64,000 nucleotides of DNA, from positions 558,001 through 622,000 of the forward strand of contig NZ_CP041983.1 of assembly GCF_014522325.1 (NCBI RefSeq), in the 5' to 3' direction. This document shows, one piece after another, positions 1-9,060 of the stretch. The position numbers were made by a program, and so were the translations under genes. This DNA comes from Lactobacillus sp. PV012 (GTDB lineage Bacteria > Bacillota > Bacilli > Lactobacillales > Lactobacillaceae). Each line of letters opens with the position of its first letter. The first letter of the stretch is position 1. The notes below the pieces were generated by a model. It worked only from the letters and a program-made list of their open reading frames with translations, made no database searches and was not told the origin of the DNA.

Positions 1-1
1 T

Positions 2-1360
2 AGAGGAGAAATTGCAGTTCGTGTTATTCGTTCCTTAAAAGAAATGGGAATCAAAACCGTGGCAATTTATTCAACAGCGGATCGAGATAGTCTTCATGTT
101 CAATTAGCTGATGAAGCAGTTTGTGTAGGTGGACCACAACCAACTGCTTCGTATTTAAATCTTAAAAACATCTTAGCTGCCGCTGTAGGAACAGGAGCAC
201 AAGCCATTCACCCCGGTTATGGCTTTTTATCCGAAAGTGCGGAATTTGCTCAGATGTGTACGAAATGTGGTCTTACTTTTATTGGTCCTAATGCAGAAAC
301 GATTGATCAAATGGGTAATAAGGAACATGCTAGACAATTAATGATCAAAAATCATGTTCCAGTTACTCCTGGCAGTCAGGGTTTTATTACTTCAGTAACG
401 CAAGCAGAAAAAATTGCAGCAAAAGTAGGCTATCCTGTACTTTTAAAGGCTGCTGCAGGTGGTGGGGGAAAAGGAATTCGCCAAGTAAGTAAGCCAGAAG
501 AAATGGCCAATGCTTTGGCTTCTGCGCAAGCAGAAGCTAAAACGGATTTTGGTGATGATCGCATGTACTTAGAAAAAGTAATGCAGAATGTTAAACATAT
601 TGAGGTACAAGTATTTCGCGACAAATTTGGCCAGACAGTTTATTTTCCCGAACGTGATTGTTCTCTTCAAAGAAATAAACAAAAGGTTTTAGAAGAAAGT
701 CCATGTAATGTAATTACTGAACGAGAACGGGCAAAATTAGGTAAAATTGCTGTTCAAGCTGCAGAAGCAGCAGGGTATTTTAATACAGGGACTATTGAAT
801 TCTTGATGGATCAGGATCATAACTTTTATTTTATGGAAATGAATACCAGAATTCAGGTTGAACACACAGTAACTGAAATGGTAACTGGGGTAGATTTAGT
901 GAAGGCCCAGATTAAAGTAGCTGCTGGTGAAAAGCTTCCTTTTACTCAAGAAGATTTAAAAATTAAAGGTCATGCAATTGAATGCAGAATTAATGCAGAA
1001 GATCCAGCTAATAATTTTATGCCTTCAGTTGGTGACATAGACTTTCTTTATTTACCAATTGGAAATCCAGGGATGCGGATTGATACTGCTCTATATCAAG
1101 GTGAGAAGATTTCGCCATTTTATGATTCAATGATTGCTAAAATAGTTGCTTTTGGTCAAAATCGAACAGAGGCCATCGAAAAAATGAAGCGATTACTAAA
1201 TGAGATGGTAATTAGAGGGATTAATACTAATCAAGATTTCCATAGTGCTATTTTAAGTGATCCTGATTTTGTTAAGGGTTTATTTACAAATACTTATCTT
1301 GAAAAAGAATTTTTACCAAAGTGGAGGAGTCGTTCTAATGGTGAAACTATTTCCGCATAA
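2..1360 (+). CDS. accC: Biotin carboxylase subunit of acetyl-CoA carboxylase (5' truncated by window)
   Basis: This subunit carboxylates the biotin on BCCP using ATP and bicarbonate, the first half of malonyl-CoA synthesis. The reading frame is open from base 2 (RGEIAVRVIRSLKEM), so the true start, probably only about ten residues upstream, lies outside the window. The first internal Met at 44 is not the start. Visible ATP-grasp features are the glycine-rich loop GGGGKGI (475-495), the RDCSLQRNKQK block (about 655) and the MNTRIQVEH motif (about 840) that carries metal and catalytic residues. The length fits the family (about 455 aa). The end overlaps accD by 23 nt, so the genes are translationally coupled in the fab/acc operon. 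Confidence 0.95.
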   Translation, partial: RGEIAVRVIRSLKEMGIKTVAIYSTADRDSLHVQLADEAVCVGGPQPTASYLNLKNILAAAVGTGAQAIHPGYGFLSESAEFAQMCTKCGLTFIGPNAETIDQMGNKEHARQLMIKNHVPVTPGSQGFITSVTQAEKIAAKVGYPVLLKAAAGGGGKGIRQVSKPEEMANALASAQAEAKTDFGDDRMYLEKVMQNVKHIEVQVFRDKFGQTVYFPERDCSLQRNKQKVLEESPCNVITERERAKLGKIAVQAAEAAGYFNTGTIEFLMDQDHNFYFMEMNTRIQVEHTVTEMVTGVDLVKAQIKVAAGEKLPFTQEDLKIKGHAIECRINAEDPANNFMPSVGDIDFLYLPIGNPGMRIDTALYQGEKISPFYDSMIAKIVAFGQNRTEAIEKMKRLLNEMVIRGINTNQDFHSAILSDPDFVKGLFTNTYLEKEFLPKWRSRSNGETISA

Positions 1361-2186
1361 AAATACTCTATCAGAAGTCAGAGTGAAGGCAGATATTAAT
1401 GCAGATGATCGTGTACCAAATAATTTGATAAAAAAATGTCCAAAGTGTGGTGAAGAGGTATTTGCAGATAGATTAACTCAATATCAAACCTGCTTAAATT
1501 GCGGCTATGGCTTTAGAATTACAGCTAAATCAAGGCTACAGTGGTTAGTTGATGAAGCTAAAGAATGGAACTCGGAACTCCAAGCTACAGATCCATTAAA
1601 CTTTCCTAGTTACCAACAAAAAATAGCTAAAGCTGAACAAACTAGCAAATTAAAAGAAGCAGTTTGGACAGGGCAAGGAAAAATTAAAGATGAAATCTTT
1701 GCCTTAGGCATTATGGATCCGAGTTTTATTATGGGCTCATTAGGACAAATGACCGGAGAAAAGTTAGCGCAACTTTTTGAAAAAGCTACGGATAAAAAAT
1801 TGCCAGTTGTTTTATTTACAGCTTCTGGTGGTGCTCGTATGCAAGAAGGAATATTTTCACTAATGCAAATGGCGAAGGTATCTAATGCAGTCGCAAAGCA
1901 TTCAGAAGCAGGATTACTTTATATTGTGGTTTTGACTGATCCAACTACTGGTGGGGTAACAGCAAGCTTTGCCAGTCAAGGCGACATTATTTTAGCGGAA
2001 CCTCATGCAATGGTAGGTTTTGCAGGAAGACGAGTAATTGAACAAACTATTCATCAAAAAATTGCTCCTGATTTACAAGATGCAGAAAATGTACTGCGAT
2101 ATGGGTTTATTGATCACATTGTAAAGCGGGAAGATGAAAAAGAAGTTATTTCATGGCTGTTGAAAGTAGGTGGTCGAAATGAATAA
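1338..2186 (+). CDS. accD: Acetyl-CoA carboxylase carboxyltransferase beta subunit
   Basis: Beta subunit of the carboxyltransferase that moves CO2 from carboxybiotin to acetyl-CoA; it acts in the cytosol with AccA. The 282 aa protein begins with a four-cysteine zinc ribbon (C34, C37, C52, C55) followed by a crotonase-like fold with SGGARMQEG and TDPTTGGVTASFA oxyanion-hole segments. I chose ATG 1338, not the longer upstream reading, because GGAGG at 1323-1327 sits 10 nt before it and the zinc ribbon then falls at the usual distance from the N terminus. It overlaps the end of accC by 23 nt and the start of accA by 8 nt, typical of an obligate complex encoded in one operon. Confidence 0.95.
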   Translation: MVKLFPHKNTLSEVRVKADINADDRVPNNLIKKCPKCGEEVFADRLTQYQTCLNCGYGFRITAKSRLQWLVDEAKEWNSELQATDPLNFPSYQQKIAKAEQTSKLKEAVWTGQGKIKDEIFALGIMDPSFIMGSLGQMTGEKLAQLFEKATDKKLPVVLFTASGGARMQEGIFSLMQMAKVSNAVAKHSEAGLLYIVVLTDPTTGGVTASFASQGDIILAEPHAMVGFAGRRVIEQTIHQKIAPDLQDAENVLRYGFIDHIVKREDEKEVISWLLKVGGRNE

Positions 2187-2949
2187 AACGGCAATGGACA
2201 TTGTATTAGCCGCACGTAGTGAAAAGCATATTCCTGGTCATGAAATACGTAAGCGACTTTTTCCAGATTTTTTCGAACTTCATGGCGATCGCTTAAATCA
2301 AGATGATCCAGCAATAGTTGGGGGAATCACTAGTTTCCATGACCGACCAGTAACAGTTATTACTACGAGTCGGGGGCATGATTTACAAGAAAGAATGGCT
2401 AAGCACTTTGGTCAACCACAACCAGGTGGTTATCGAAAAGTTTTACGTTTAATAAAAAATGCAGCAAAATTTAAACGACCAGTTTTTTTATTTGTGGATA
2501 CTGCAGGAGCTTATCCTGGAAAAAGTGCTGAAGAAAATGGACAAGGGCAAGCAATTGCGCAGAATCTGCTTGAAATCGGGCGTGTTAGGACTCCAATTAT
2601 TACGATTATGTATGGTGAAGGTGGCTCAGGAGGAGCATTAGCATTAGCTTGTGGCGATGAAGTCTGGATGTTGGAAAATAGTATATATTCTGTTTTATCG
2701 CCAGAGGGTTTTGCTTCTATTCTTTGGAAAGATGCTCAAAAAGTTACCCAAGCAGCTGAAAAGATGAAATTAACTCCCAAAGATTTATTGAAATTCAAAG
2801 TAATTGAAGGAATCATTGAAGAACCAGATGATCATCAAATAGTTTGCGAGAAGATCGATCAAGTTTTAAAAACTGAACTAAAGAAATTGGACCAATTATC
2901 TTTGGATGAATTAGTGCAAAAACGTTATGAAAGATTTAGAAAGTATTAA
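2179..2949 (+). CDS. accA: Acetyl-CoA carboxylase carboxyltransferase alpha subunit
   Basis: Alpha subunit of the malonyl-CoA-forming carboxyltransferase. The 256 aa protein shows family signatures: the GHDLQERMAKHFG block, the DTAGAYPGKSAEENGQ motif and the YGEGGSGGALALACGD motif that builds the second oxyanion hole. It is shorter than the roughly 320 aa proteobacterial subunit, as is usual in lactic acid bacteria. ATG 2179 is preferred: AGGTGG at 2168-2173 is well spaced from it. A GTG at 2170 in the same frame is an alternative that adds three residues. It overlaps accD and is followed 2 nt later by fabI. Confidence 0.95.
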   Translation: MNKTAMDIVLAARSEKHIPGHEIRKRLFPDFFELHGDRLNQDDPAIVGGITSFHDRPVTVITTSRGHDLQERMAKHFGQPQPGGYRKVLRLIKNAAKFKRPVFLFVDTAGAYPGKSAEENGQGQAIAQNLLEIGRVRTPIITIMYGEGGSGGALALACGDEVWMLENSIYSVLSPEGFASILWKDAQKVTQAAEKMKLTPKDLLKFKVIEGIIEEPDDHQIVCEKIDQVLKTELKKLDQLSLDELVQKRYERFRKY

Positions 2950-2951
2950 AA

Positions 2952-3710
2952 ATGAGTGGAATTTTAGAAGGTAAAAAAATTTTAGTAATGGGTGTAGCCA
3001 ACAGTCGCTCCATTGCTTGGGGATGTGCTCAGGCAATGGAAGAGCAGGGGGCAGAAATAATCTACACTTATCAAAATGAACGATTAAAAAAGTATATTTC
3101 TAAGCTTGTACCTGATGAAAAATATCTCTTTGAGTGTGATGTTACAAGTGATACAAGTATCACAGAAGCCTTTGACAAAATAAAAAATAACTTTGGAAAA
3201 ATTAATGGTATTGTCCATGCGATTGCTTTTGCTAAGAAAGAAGAGTTAGGTGGTTCAATTCTTAATTCAACTCGTCAAGGTTACGCTCAGGCCTTAGATG
3301 TTTCCTCATATTCTTTCTTGGCAGTGGCCAAAGAAGGAGTTAAGATTTTAAATGATCCTGCTAGCCTAATAACTTTGACTTATATGGGAAGTGACCGTGC
3401 CCTTCCAAATTACAATACTATGGGAATAGCTAAGGCTGCCCTTGAATCAGAGGTACGCTATCTTGCGAGAGATTTAGGAAAAGATGGTATTCGCGTAAAT
3501 GCAATTTCAGCAGGAGCCATCAAAACATTAGCTGTTTCTGGAATTAAGGGTCATTCAGAATTACTTAAAATTTCTCAAAGTGAAACAGTAGATGGAGTGA
3601 ATGTAACTAAAGAAGAAGTAGGTAATACTTGTGCATTTTTGATGAGCAATTTGGCTTCGGGGATAACTGGAGACATTATTTTTGTTGATAAGGGCGTTCA
3701 TTTACGATAA
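2952..3710 (+). CDS. fabI: Enoyl-[acyl-carrier-protein] reductase (NADH), FabI type
   Basis: Performs the last reductive step of each fatty acid elongation cycle, trans-2-enoyl-ACP to acyl-ACP. The 252 aa short-chain dehydrogenase-like protein has the FabI nucleotide loop GVANSRSIAWG (14-24) and the active-site Tyr144, Tyr154 and Lys161 in the Y-x9-Y-x6-K arrangement of FabI (E. coli Tyr146/Tyr156/Lys163). It directly follows accA by 2 nt, so it is the last fatty-acid gene of the operon. FabI is the triclosan- and isoniazid-class target; I see no FabK in the window. Confidence 0.95.
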   Translation: MSGILEGKKILVMGVANSRSIAWGCAQAMEEQGAEIIYTYQNERLKKYISKLVPDEKYLFECDVTSDTSITEAFDKIKNNFGKINGIVHAIAFAKKEELGGSILNSTRQGYAQALDVSSYSFLAVAKEGVKILNDPASLITLTYMGSDRALPNYNTMGIAKAALESEVRYLARDLGKDGIRVNAISAGAIKTLAVSGIKGHSELLKISQSETVDGVNVTKEEVGNTCAFLMSNLASGITGDIIFVDKGVHLR

Positions 3711-3713
3711 GTT

Positions 3714-4424
3714 ATGAAATTTTTCCAATATGATAAAGTAACTTCAACACAAGATTTAGCCAAAGAATACTTAAAGGATAATTTGGAAGCTGCAGCTTTT
3801 ATTGCTAGTAGTCAAACTAGTGGATATGGCAAGCAAGGGCGTCCTTTTTATTCACCTAAGGATACGGGTATTTATTATAGTGTTGCTGTTCCAAACTTCA
3901 AAATAAATAAGGCAAAAATAGGCTTATTAACACCTTACATTGCGATTAAACTTGTTGAAGTTTTGAAAAAATATTTTCCTAAAAAAACTTTCTTTTTAAA
4001 GTGGGTAAATGATATTTATTTTAATAATAAAAAAATAGGCGGCATCTTAACAGAAAACCTAAATAATGGGCTCATAATTGGAGTGGGAATAAATGTTAAT
4101 ACAGCTAATTTTCCGGTTAGTTTGAGGGAGTTAGTAGGAAGTATTAGCAAGGAAGATTATAAAAAAAAGTGTTTGAGGCAAGATTTAGTTAAAGCAACTA
4201 TCAAGGCCACTAGTGAATATGACCAGCGAGATTTTATGCCTCTGTATCGCAAATTGTCTAATGTAGTTGGAAGAAAAGTAGTATTTAAAAATGGAAAAAA
4301 TACCATCCAAGCTTTGGTGCAAGATATTGACGATAACGGTAATTTAGTAGTAAAAACGCAGTCAGAGGTGAAAGTTTTTACTAGTGGTGAAATAACTAAA
4401 ATCAAAATTAAGCAAGAAAAGTGA
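3714..4424 (+). CDS. birA: Biotin--[biotin carboxyl-carrier protein] ligase, monofunctional
   Basis: Attaches biotin to the AccB carrier lysine via biotinyl-5'-AMP. The 236 aa protein consists of the catalytic core only: the GYGKQGR adenylate loop (about 38-44), the KWVNDIYF segment (about 97), GGILTE and GVGINVN. The small C-terminal SH3-like domain starts near residue 190. It lacks the N-terminal winged-helix DNA-binding domain of bifunctional BirA, so it should not act as a biotin repressor. It lies 3 nt after fabI, which links the ligase to expression of its acceptor pathway. Its stop codon forms part of the terminator stem. Confidence 0.9.
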   Translation: MKFFQYDKVTSTQDLAKEYLKDNLEAAAFIASSQTSGYGKQGRPFYSPKDTGIYYSVAVPNFKINKAKIGLLTPYIAIKLVEVLKKYFPKKTFFLKWVNDIYFNNKKIGGILTENLNNGLIIGVGINVNTANFPVSLRELVGSISKEDYKKKCLRQDLVKATIKATSEYDQRDFMPLYRKLSNVVGRKVVFKNGKNTIQALVQDIDDNGNLVVKTQSEVKVFTSGEITKIKIKQEK

Positions 4425-4445
4425 TTCTTTTAGAATCATTTTTTT
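4422..4445 (+). terminator. Rho-independent terminator of the fab/acc/birA operon
   Basis: Stem TGATTCT/AGAATCA with a TTT loop followed by T7. The 5' arm begins at the birA stop codon, so the operon ends here. Confidence 0.85.
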
Positions 4446-4478
4446 CTTGCAAAAAATAAACAGTGAAGTTTAAATTAA

Positions 4479-4517
4479 TTTAGGCAAAAGAAAAGACCTG
4501 TTTAAGCCAAACAGGTC
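4479..4517 (-). terminator. Hairpin downstream of the DUF3042 gene
   Basis: An 11-bp inverted repeat (AAGACCTGTTT/AAACAGGTCTT) with a short AAGCC loop lies just 3' of the minus-strand small gene. On that strand it is followed by T-rich sequence, so it probably ends that transcript. Confidence 0.65.
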
Positions 4518-4528
4518 TTAGTAAGATA

Positions 4529-4708
4529 TTAAGCTTGGTGAGCTGCGTAGCTCTTACGGTTAGCTTTCTTACGGTTTTCTTCAATTTTTTGTTCGTGTTG
4601 TTCTTGAGGATCAACAACCTTCTTCTTGTAGGTAAATAATCCAGCTGCTAAAGCACCAACAGTTGCTAAAACACCAGTTGCAAGACCGGCACCAAATTTC
4701 TTTGCCAT
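4529..4708 (-). CDS. DUF3042 family small membrane-associated protein
   Basis: A 59 aa microprotein with a near-perfect AGGAGG site 9 nt before its ATG on the minus strand. It starts MAKKFGAGLATG, has a glycine/alanine-rich hydrophobic segment (about residues 6-25) that could span or dip into the membrane, then a lysine patch and a charged, probably helical tail (QEQHEQKIEENRKKANRKS). This pattern matches the lactobacillal DUF3042 family as I know it; no function is established. It is transcribed towards birA and is divergent from miaA. Confidence 0.8.
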   Translation of the reverse strand: MAKKFGAGLATGVLATVGALAAGLFTYKKKVVDPQEQHEQKIEENRKKANRKSYAAHQA

Positions 4709-4815
4709 AATAAATACCTCCTGAATAAATCAATTAATTTTCTACCTTCATTTTGATTTTACCAATATTTGGGTATTTAATAAAGAAATACGATTTTAAA
4801 TTAAAGGATATATAA

Positions 4816-5736
4816 ATGCAGAAAGTAATAGTTATTATTGGACCAACAGCTGTTGGTAAAACTGAGGCAGGTTTAAAATTAGCTAAGACGCTGAATACTG
4901 AAATTATCTCAGGGGATTCAATGCAAATCTATCAAGAAGTAGCAATTGGAACCGCAAAACCTACTAAACAAGAACAAGCGCAAATTAAGCACCATTTAAT
5001 TGACCAGCGGTCAGTCTTTCAAGAATACTCGGTAAAAGACTTTGTAAAACAGGCTAATGAAGTAATTGAAGTTTTAAATAAAAAAGGAAAGGTTCCAATT
5101 GTTGTAGGGGGAACAGGTTTTTATATTAAGGCGTTAGTTAATAAGATGCAATTAGGTGAACCTGGAGAATATAAGACAAGTGTAGATAAAAAGTGGGAAG
5201 ATTTTTTAGAAAAAAATGGTCCAGAAAAATTGTGGAAAGAATTAGAAAAAATAGATCCAGCAGCTAGTGAAAAAATAGCACCTAATAATAGTCGAAGAAC
5301 TTTAAGAGCATTAACAGTGATTGGCCGAACAGGAAAACTTTTTTCTCAGCAACAAAAACAGATTACTCCTCGTTATGATGCCTTAATTATTGGTTTAAAT
5401 AGTGAGCGACAGTTAGTTTATGACCGCATTAATCGTCGAGTTGACTTGATGATGGAGAAGGGGCTACTTGATGAAGCAAAATTTATTTACGAAAATCGTG
5501 CCCAGGAACATCAAGTAATTCAAGCTATTGGTTATAAAGAACTGTTTCCTTATTTTGAAGGAGAAAAAAGTTTAGAGGAATGTATAAGTAAATTAAAACA
5601 AGCTTCCAGAAAGTATGCTAAACGTCAGATTACTTATTTTAAGCATCAGTTACCAGTACATTGGGTAGACCCTTTACAAGATTCAACAAGTGAAACGAAA
5701 ATTAAAAAACTGGTTAGTGATTTCTTAAAAGTTTAA
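4816..5736 (+). CDS. miaA: tRNA dimethylallyltransferase
   Basis: Transfers dimethylallyl from DMAPP to N6 of A37 in tRNAs reading UNN codons, which stabilises codon-anticodon pairing. The 306 aa protein has the P-loop GPTAVGKTE (9-17), the DSMQIYQ substrate segment (about 35-41), the GGTGFYIKAL motif and the RRTLRAL helix, all standard for MiaA. An AAAGGA ribosome binding site lies about 8 nt upstream. It stands before glnA as in many Firmicutes, but the glnR regulator often found between them is missing. Confidence 0.95.
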   Translation: MQKVIVIIGPTAVGKTEAGLKLAKTLNTEIISGDSMQIYQEVAIGTAKPTKQEQAQIKHHLIDQRSVFQEYSVKDFVKQANEVIEVLNKKGKVPIVVGGTGFYIKALVNKMQLGEPGEYKTSVDKKWEDFLEKNGPEKLWKELEKIDPAASEKIAPNNSRRTLRALTVIGRTGKLFSQQQKQITPRYDALIIGLNSERQLVYDRINRRVDLMMEKGLLDEAKFIYENRAQEHQVIQAIGYKELFPYFEGEKSLEECISKLKQASRKYAKRQITYFKHQLPVHWVDPLQDSTSETKIKKLVSDFLKV

Positions 5737-5754
5737 ATGAAAACACCTTTTATA

Positions 5755-5791
5755 TTGACGATACCAATTTTGTTTGTTATGGTTAGTAATG
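5755..5791 (+). promoter_or_regulatory. glnA promoter with a possible degenerate GlnR box
   Basis: TTGACG at 5755-5760 and TATGGT at 5778-5783 are separated by 17 nt, a good sigma-A promoter about 100 nt before glnA. TGTTA-N7-TAATG at 5775-5791 overlaps the -10 element and loosely resembles the GlnR/TnrA box TGTNA-N7-TNACA, with two mismatches in the right half. The promoter is well supported; the operator is a guess. Confidence 0.6.
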
Positions 5792-5888
5792 TGCAAAGGC
5801 ACAAGGAAAAATGAGATTTTCAAGGACTAGACCAATTTAAAAACAATCTATAAAATTGATCTATAATTGTAGAATAAGGTGTGTACAA

Positions 5889-7226
5889 ATGAGTAAAACA
5901 TTAACTGCAGAAGATATTAAAAATAGTGTAGAAAATGAAGATGTTCGTTTTTTACGATTAACCTTTACTGATATTAATGGAACATTAAAGAGTGTAGAAG
6001 TTCCTACGAGCCAATTAGATAAGGTTTTGAATAATGAAATTCGCTTCGATGGTTCATCAATTGACGGTTTTGTTCGCATTGAAGAAAGTGACATGGTTTT
6101 ATATCCTGACTTTTCAACTTGGGCAGTCCTCCCATGGGGTGATGAAGAAGGCGGTAAGATTGGTCGCTTAATTTGTAGCGTACACAAGACCAGTGGGGAA
6201 CCATTTGAAGGTGATCCAAGAAATAACTTAAAGCGTGTTCTTAAAGAAATGAAGGACATGGGCTTTACTGACTTTGATATTGGTTTTGAAGCAGAATTTC
6301 ACTTATTTAAGTTAGGTGAAGATGGCAACTGGACTACTGAAAATGCAGATCATGCTTCATATTTTGATATGACTTCAGATGATGAAGGTGCAAGATGTCG
6401 TCGTGAAATTGTTGAAACTTTGGAAGGTATGGGCTTTGAAGTTGAAGCTGCACACCACGAAGTAGGATCAAGCCAACATGAAATTGATTTCAAATTTGAT
6501 GATGCTTTAACTACTGCTGATCGTGTTCAAACCTTTAAGATGGTTGTTCGTGCAATTGCAAGAAAGCATGGTTTATTTGCGACCTTTATGGCTAAGCCAG
6601 TACAAGGGGAAGCTGGTAATGGGATGCACACTAATATGTCGCTCTTTAAAGATGGTACAAATGTCTTTTATGATAAAAATGGTAAGTACAATTTATCAAA
6701 GACAGCCCTTTATTTCTTAAATGGGATTTTGGAACATGCACGTGCAATTACTGCAATTGGTAATCCCACTGTAAACTCATATAAACGTTTAATTCCGGGT
6801 TATGAAGCACCAGTTTATATTTCATGGGCTACTAAGAACCGTTCTCCATTAGTTAGAATTCCTTCTGCAGAAGAAGTAACTACTCGTTTAGAAATGCGCT
6901 CTGCTGATCCAACTGCCAACCCTTATTTATTGCTAGCTGCTGCTTTAAAGGCTGGACTACAAGGTATCAAGGAAGAAAAGATGCCAATGGAACCAGTAAC
7001 TTCTAATGTGTTTGAAATGAGTGAAGATGAAAGAAATGAACGTGGTATTAAGCCATTACCTTCAACTTTGCATAATGCGATTAAGGCCTTTAAGGAAGAT
7101 GAATTAATTCAAGATGCTTTAGGTAAACACTTAACGCAAAGCTTTATTGATTCTAAAGAATTAGAATGGTCTCAATATACTCAAAGCGTTTCCGATTGGG
7201 AAAGAGACAAGTACATGAATTATTAA
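5889..7226 (+). CDS. glnA: Glutamine synthetase type I
   Basis: Condenses glutamate and ammonia to glutamine with ATP, as a cytosolic dodecamer. The 445 aa length fits the Gram-positive GSI-alpha class. Motifs are [18 protein letters not shown] (which holds the Arg used in feedback inhibition of Bacillus GlnA), the metal-site GFEAEFHLF and [12 protein letters not shown], and the ATP-side [10 protein letters not shown] and NRSPLVRIP. Start: ATG 5889 follows AAGGTG at 5876-5881; the longer upstream reading has no ribosome binding site. The gene is monocistronic, with a promoter at 5755 and a terminator at 7246. Confidence 0.96.
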   Translation: MSKTLTAEDIKNSVENEDVRFLRLTFTDINGTLKSVEVPTSQLDKVLNNEIRFDGSSIDGFVRIEESDMVLYPDFSTWAVLPWGDEEGGKIGRLICSVHKTSGEPFEGDPRNNLKRVLKEMKDMGFTDFDIGFEAEFHLFKLGEDGNWTTENADHASYFDMTSDDEGARCRREIVETLEGMGFEVEAAHHEVGSSQHEIDFKFDDALTTADRVQTFKMVVRAIARKHGLFATFMAKPVQGEAGNGMHTNMSLFKDGTNVFYDKNGKYNLSKTALYFLNGILEHARAITAIGNPTVNSYKRLIPGYEAPVYISWATKNRSPLVRIPSAEEVTTRLEMRSADPTANPYLLLAAALKAGLQGIKEEKMPMEPVTSNVFEMSEDERNERGIKPLPSTLHNAIKAFKEDELIQDALGKHLTQSFIDSKELEWSQYTQSVSDWERDKYMNY

Positions 7227-7245
7227 TTGAGTAATAATTTAGAGA

Positions 7246-7279
7246 AAAAAGCAGTTAATGAAAGTTAATTGCTTTTTTT
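7246..7279 (+). terminator. glnA terminator
   Basis: Stem GCAGTTAA/TTAATTGC (one G-U pair) with A6 before and T7 after, 20 nt past the glnA stop. Confidence 0.85.
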
Positions 7280-7369
7280 GTACGAAAAATTAAATTAATA
7301 ACATTCTTTGAAAAAATTATGAAAAAGAGGATAATAAGTAAGTGTTTATAAAAAGGAGAATTTTAATTT

Positions 7370-8884
7370 ATGGAAGAAAAAAAGGATGTTAAAATCAAGA
7401 CCGGTGCGTTAGTACTGCTGATTTTTTCATCAATCTTTGGTTTTAGTAATTCATTGACCGCCTTTTACCAAATGGGTTACTCAAGTATTATTTGGTATGT
7501 TTTAACAGCGATTCTTTTCTTTGTTCCTTCAGCTTTAATGTTTGCGGAATATGGAGCAACTTTTAAAGGAGCAAAGGGAGGAATTTTTTCGTGGTTAAGA
7601 GGGTCAGTTAGTGAAAGAACGGCATTTACAGGAACGTTTATTTGGCTAGCAGCTTGGGTAATTTGGCTAGTATCTTCAACGCAGTTTTTCTTAGTATCAG
7701 TTTCGACAGCTATTTCTGGCCATGATACTACACAAAGTTGGCATTTGGGAGCAATTGGTTCTACCCAATTATTGGGGATTTTAGAAGTATTATTTTTAGT
7801 AATTGTAACTTTTTGTGCTGTAAAAGGTGTAGATAAAATTGCTGCTGTAAGTAAAGTTGGAGGAATTTTTACCTTAGCAATTGCAATTGGATTTATGGTA
7901 GTCTCTCTTCTGGTATTTTTACTAAGTGGAGGGCATTTAGCTGAACCTGCAACTGCTCAAACTTTTACTCATTCACCAAATCCTAGTTTTCAAACGCCGA
8001 TTGCAATTATTTCCTTTATTGTGTATGCCTTATTTGCATATGGTGGTTTGGAAACCTCAGCGGGAGTAATTGACTCAGTTGATAAACCTGAAAAAACATT
8101 CCCTAAAGCTTTAATTATTGCAGTGATTGTGATGACAGGGTTGTATGTTTTTAATATTTTTATGGCAGGAGTAGCTGTAAACTGGAATAAAACCTTGAGT
8201 GGTAATAAAGTTGACCTAGCAAACGTTGAGTATGTTTTGATAAACAATTTAGGGATTGTTACTGGACATACTTTAGGACTGTCAAATTCAGCTTCTTTGG
8301 CATTAGGAACTGCTTTTTCAAGATTTGCCGGAATTGCAGATGTATTGGCAGGAATTTCAGCCGCTTTCGTAATGGTTTATTCACCAATCAAATCTTTTAT
8401 TGAAGGCTGTGATCCCCGTTTATTGCCTAAGACTTTAACTAAACTTAATAAGCACAATATGCCAGAACATGCAATGTGGCTTCAAGCAGTTATTGTTAGT
8501 GTAGTAATCTTATTTATTTCATTTGGTGGTAGTGGTGCGCAACAATTCTATACTATCTTAATGGATATGATGAACGTATCATCTTCAGCGCCATATCTAT
8601 TTTTAATTGGAGCTTATCCTTTCTTTAAAATGAAGAAAAATTTGGATCGTCCGTTTGTTTTTGTTAAAAATATGAAATTAGTTTGGGCAATTACAATCAT
8701 AGTTTGGCTTGTGGTAGCAATTGGGATCGTCTTTACTTGCATTGAGCCATTATTTACAAATGATTACATGACATCATTTTGGACTGCAATTGGACCAATA
8801 GCCTTTGGTTTAATTGGCTGGTTCTGGTATGCAAGTGTATCTAAGAAAGCCCAGGTTAATGAAGTAGAAGAGTTAGATGAGTAA
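7370..8884 (+). CDS. yjeM: YjeM-type APC amino acid transporter (glutamate/GABA antiporter family)
   Basis: A 504 aa polytopic membrane protein with about 12 hydrophobic segments spread from residue 12 to 490. Its opening (LIFSSIFGFSNSLTAFYQMGYSS) and later blocks such as FAYGGLETSAGVID, NPSFQTPIAIISF and PYLFLIGAYPFFK parallel E. coli YjeM closely as I remember that sequence, so I place it in the YjeM branch of the APC superfamily. The substrate is not established for this branch; the GadC relationship suggests an amino acid. AAAAGGAG lies upstream. Monocistronic, with a terminator at 8921. Confidence 0.8.
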   Translation: MEEKKDVKIKTGALVLLIFSSIFGFSNSLTAFYQMGYSSIIWYVLTAILFFVPSALMFAEYGATFKGAKGGIFSWLRGSVSERTAFTGTFIWLAAWVIWLVSSTQFFLVSVSTAISGHDTTQSWHLGAIGSTQLLGILEVLFLVIVTFCAVKGVDKIAAVSKVGGIFTLAIAIGFMVVSLLVFLLSGGHLAEPATAQTFTHSPNPSFQTPIAIISFIVYALFAYGGLETSAGVIDSVDKPEKTFPKALIIAVIVMTGLYVFNIFMAGVAVNWNKTLSGNKVDLANVEYVLINNLGIVTGHTLGLSNSASLALGTAFSRFAGIADVLAGISAAFVMVYSPIKSFIEGCDPRLLPKTLTKLNKHNMPEHAMWLQAVIVSVVILFISFGGSGAQQFYTILMDMMNVSSSAPYLFLIGAYPFFKMKKNLDRPFVFVKNMKLVWAITIIVWLVVAIGIVFTCIEPLFTNDYMTSFWTAIGPIAFGLIGWFWYASVSKKAQVNEVEELDE

Positions 8885-8920
8885 ATAAAATTAACTCGCT
8901 ATCAAATTTTTTAAGTAATA

Positions 8921-8957
8921 AAAATGAATCAAGTATCTTATCACTTGATTCATTTTT
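8921..8957 (+). terminator. yjeM terminator
   Basis: Long stem AAAATGAATCAAGT/ACTTGATTCATTTT with an 8-nt loop and a T-rich tail. Confidence 0.85.
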
Positions 8958-9060
8958 ATTTGAAAATTCTTTGTAAAGTATTTGTTATGAATCTATTAAA
9001 AGAAGAATGTAGAATGGATTATGGTATATTTTGCTTTTAGATTAACTTTAAGGAGAAAAA

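Noticed and set aside
1257..1337. Longer N terminus for accD starting at 1257
   Set aside because: The extra 27 residues are accC sequence in another frame, and GGAGG points to ATG 1338.
5861..6259. 132-codon minus-strand frame opposite glnA
   Set aside because: It lies wholly inside a strong conserved gene, has no ribosome binding site and no recognisable protein features.
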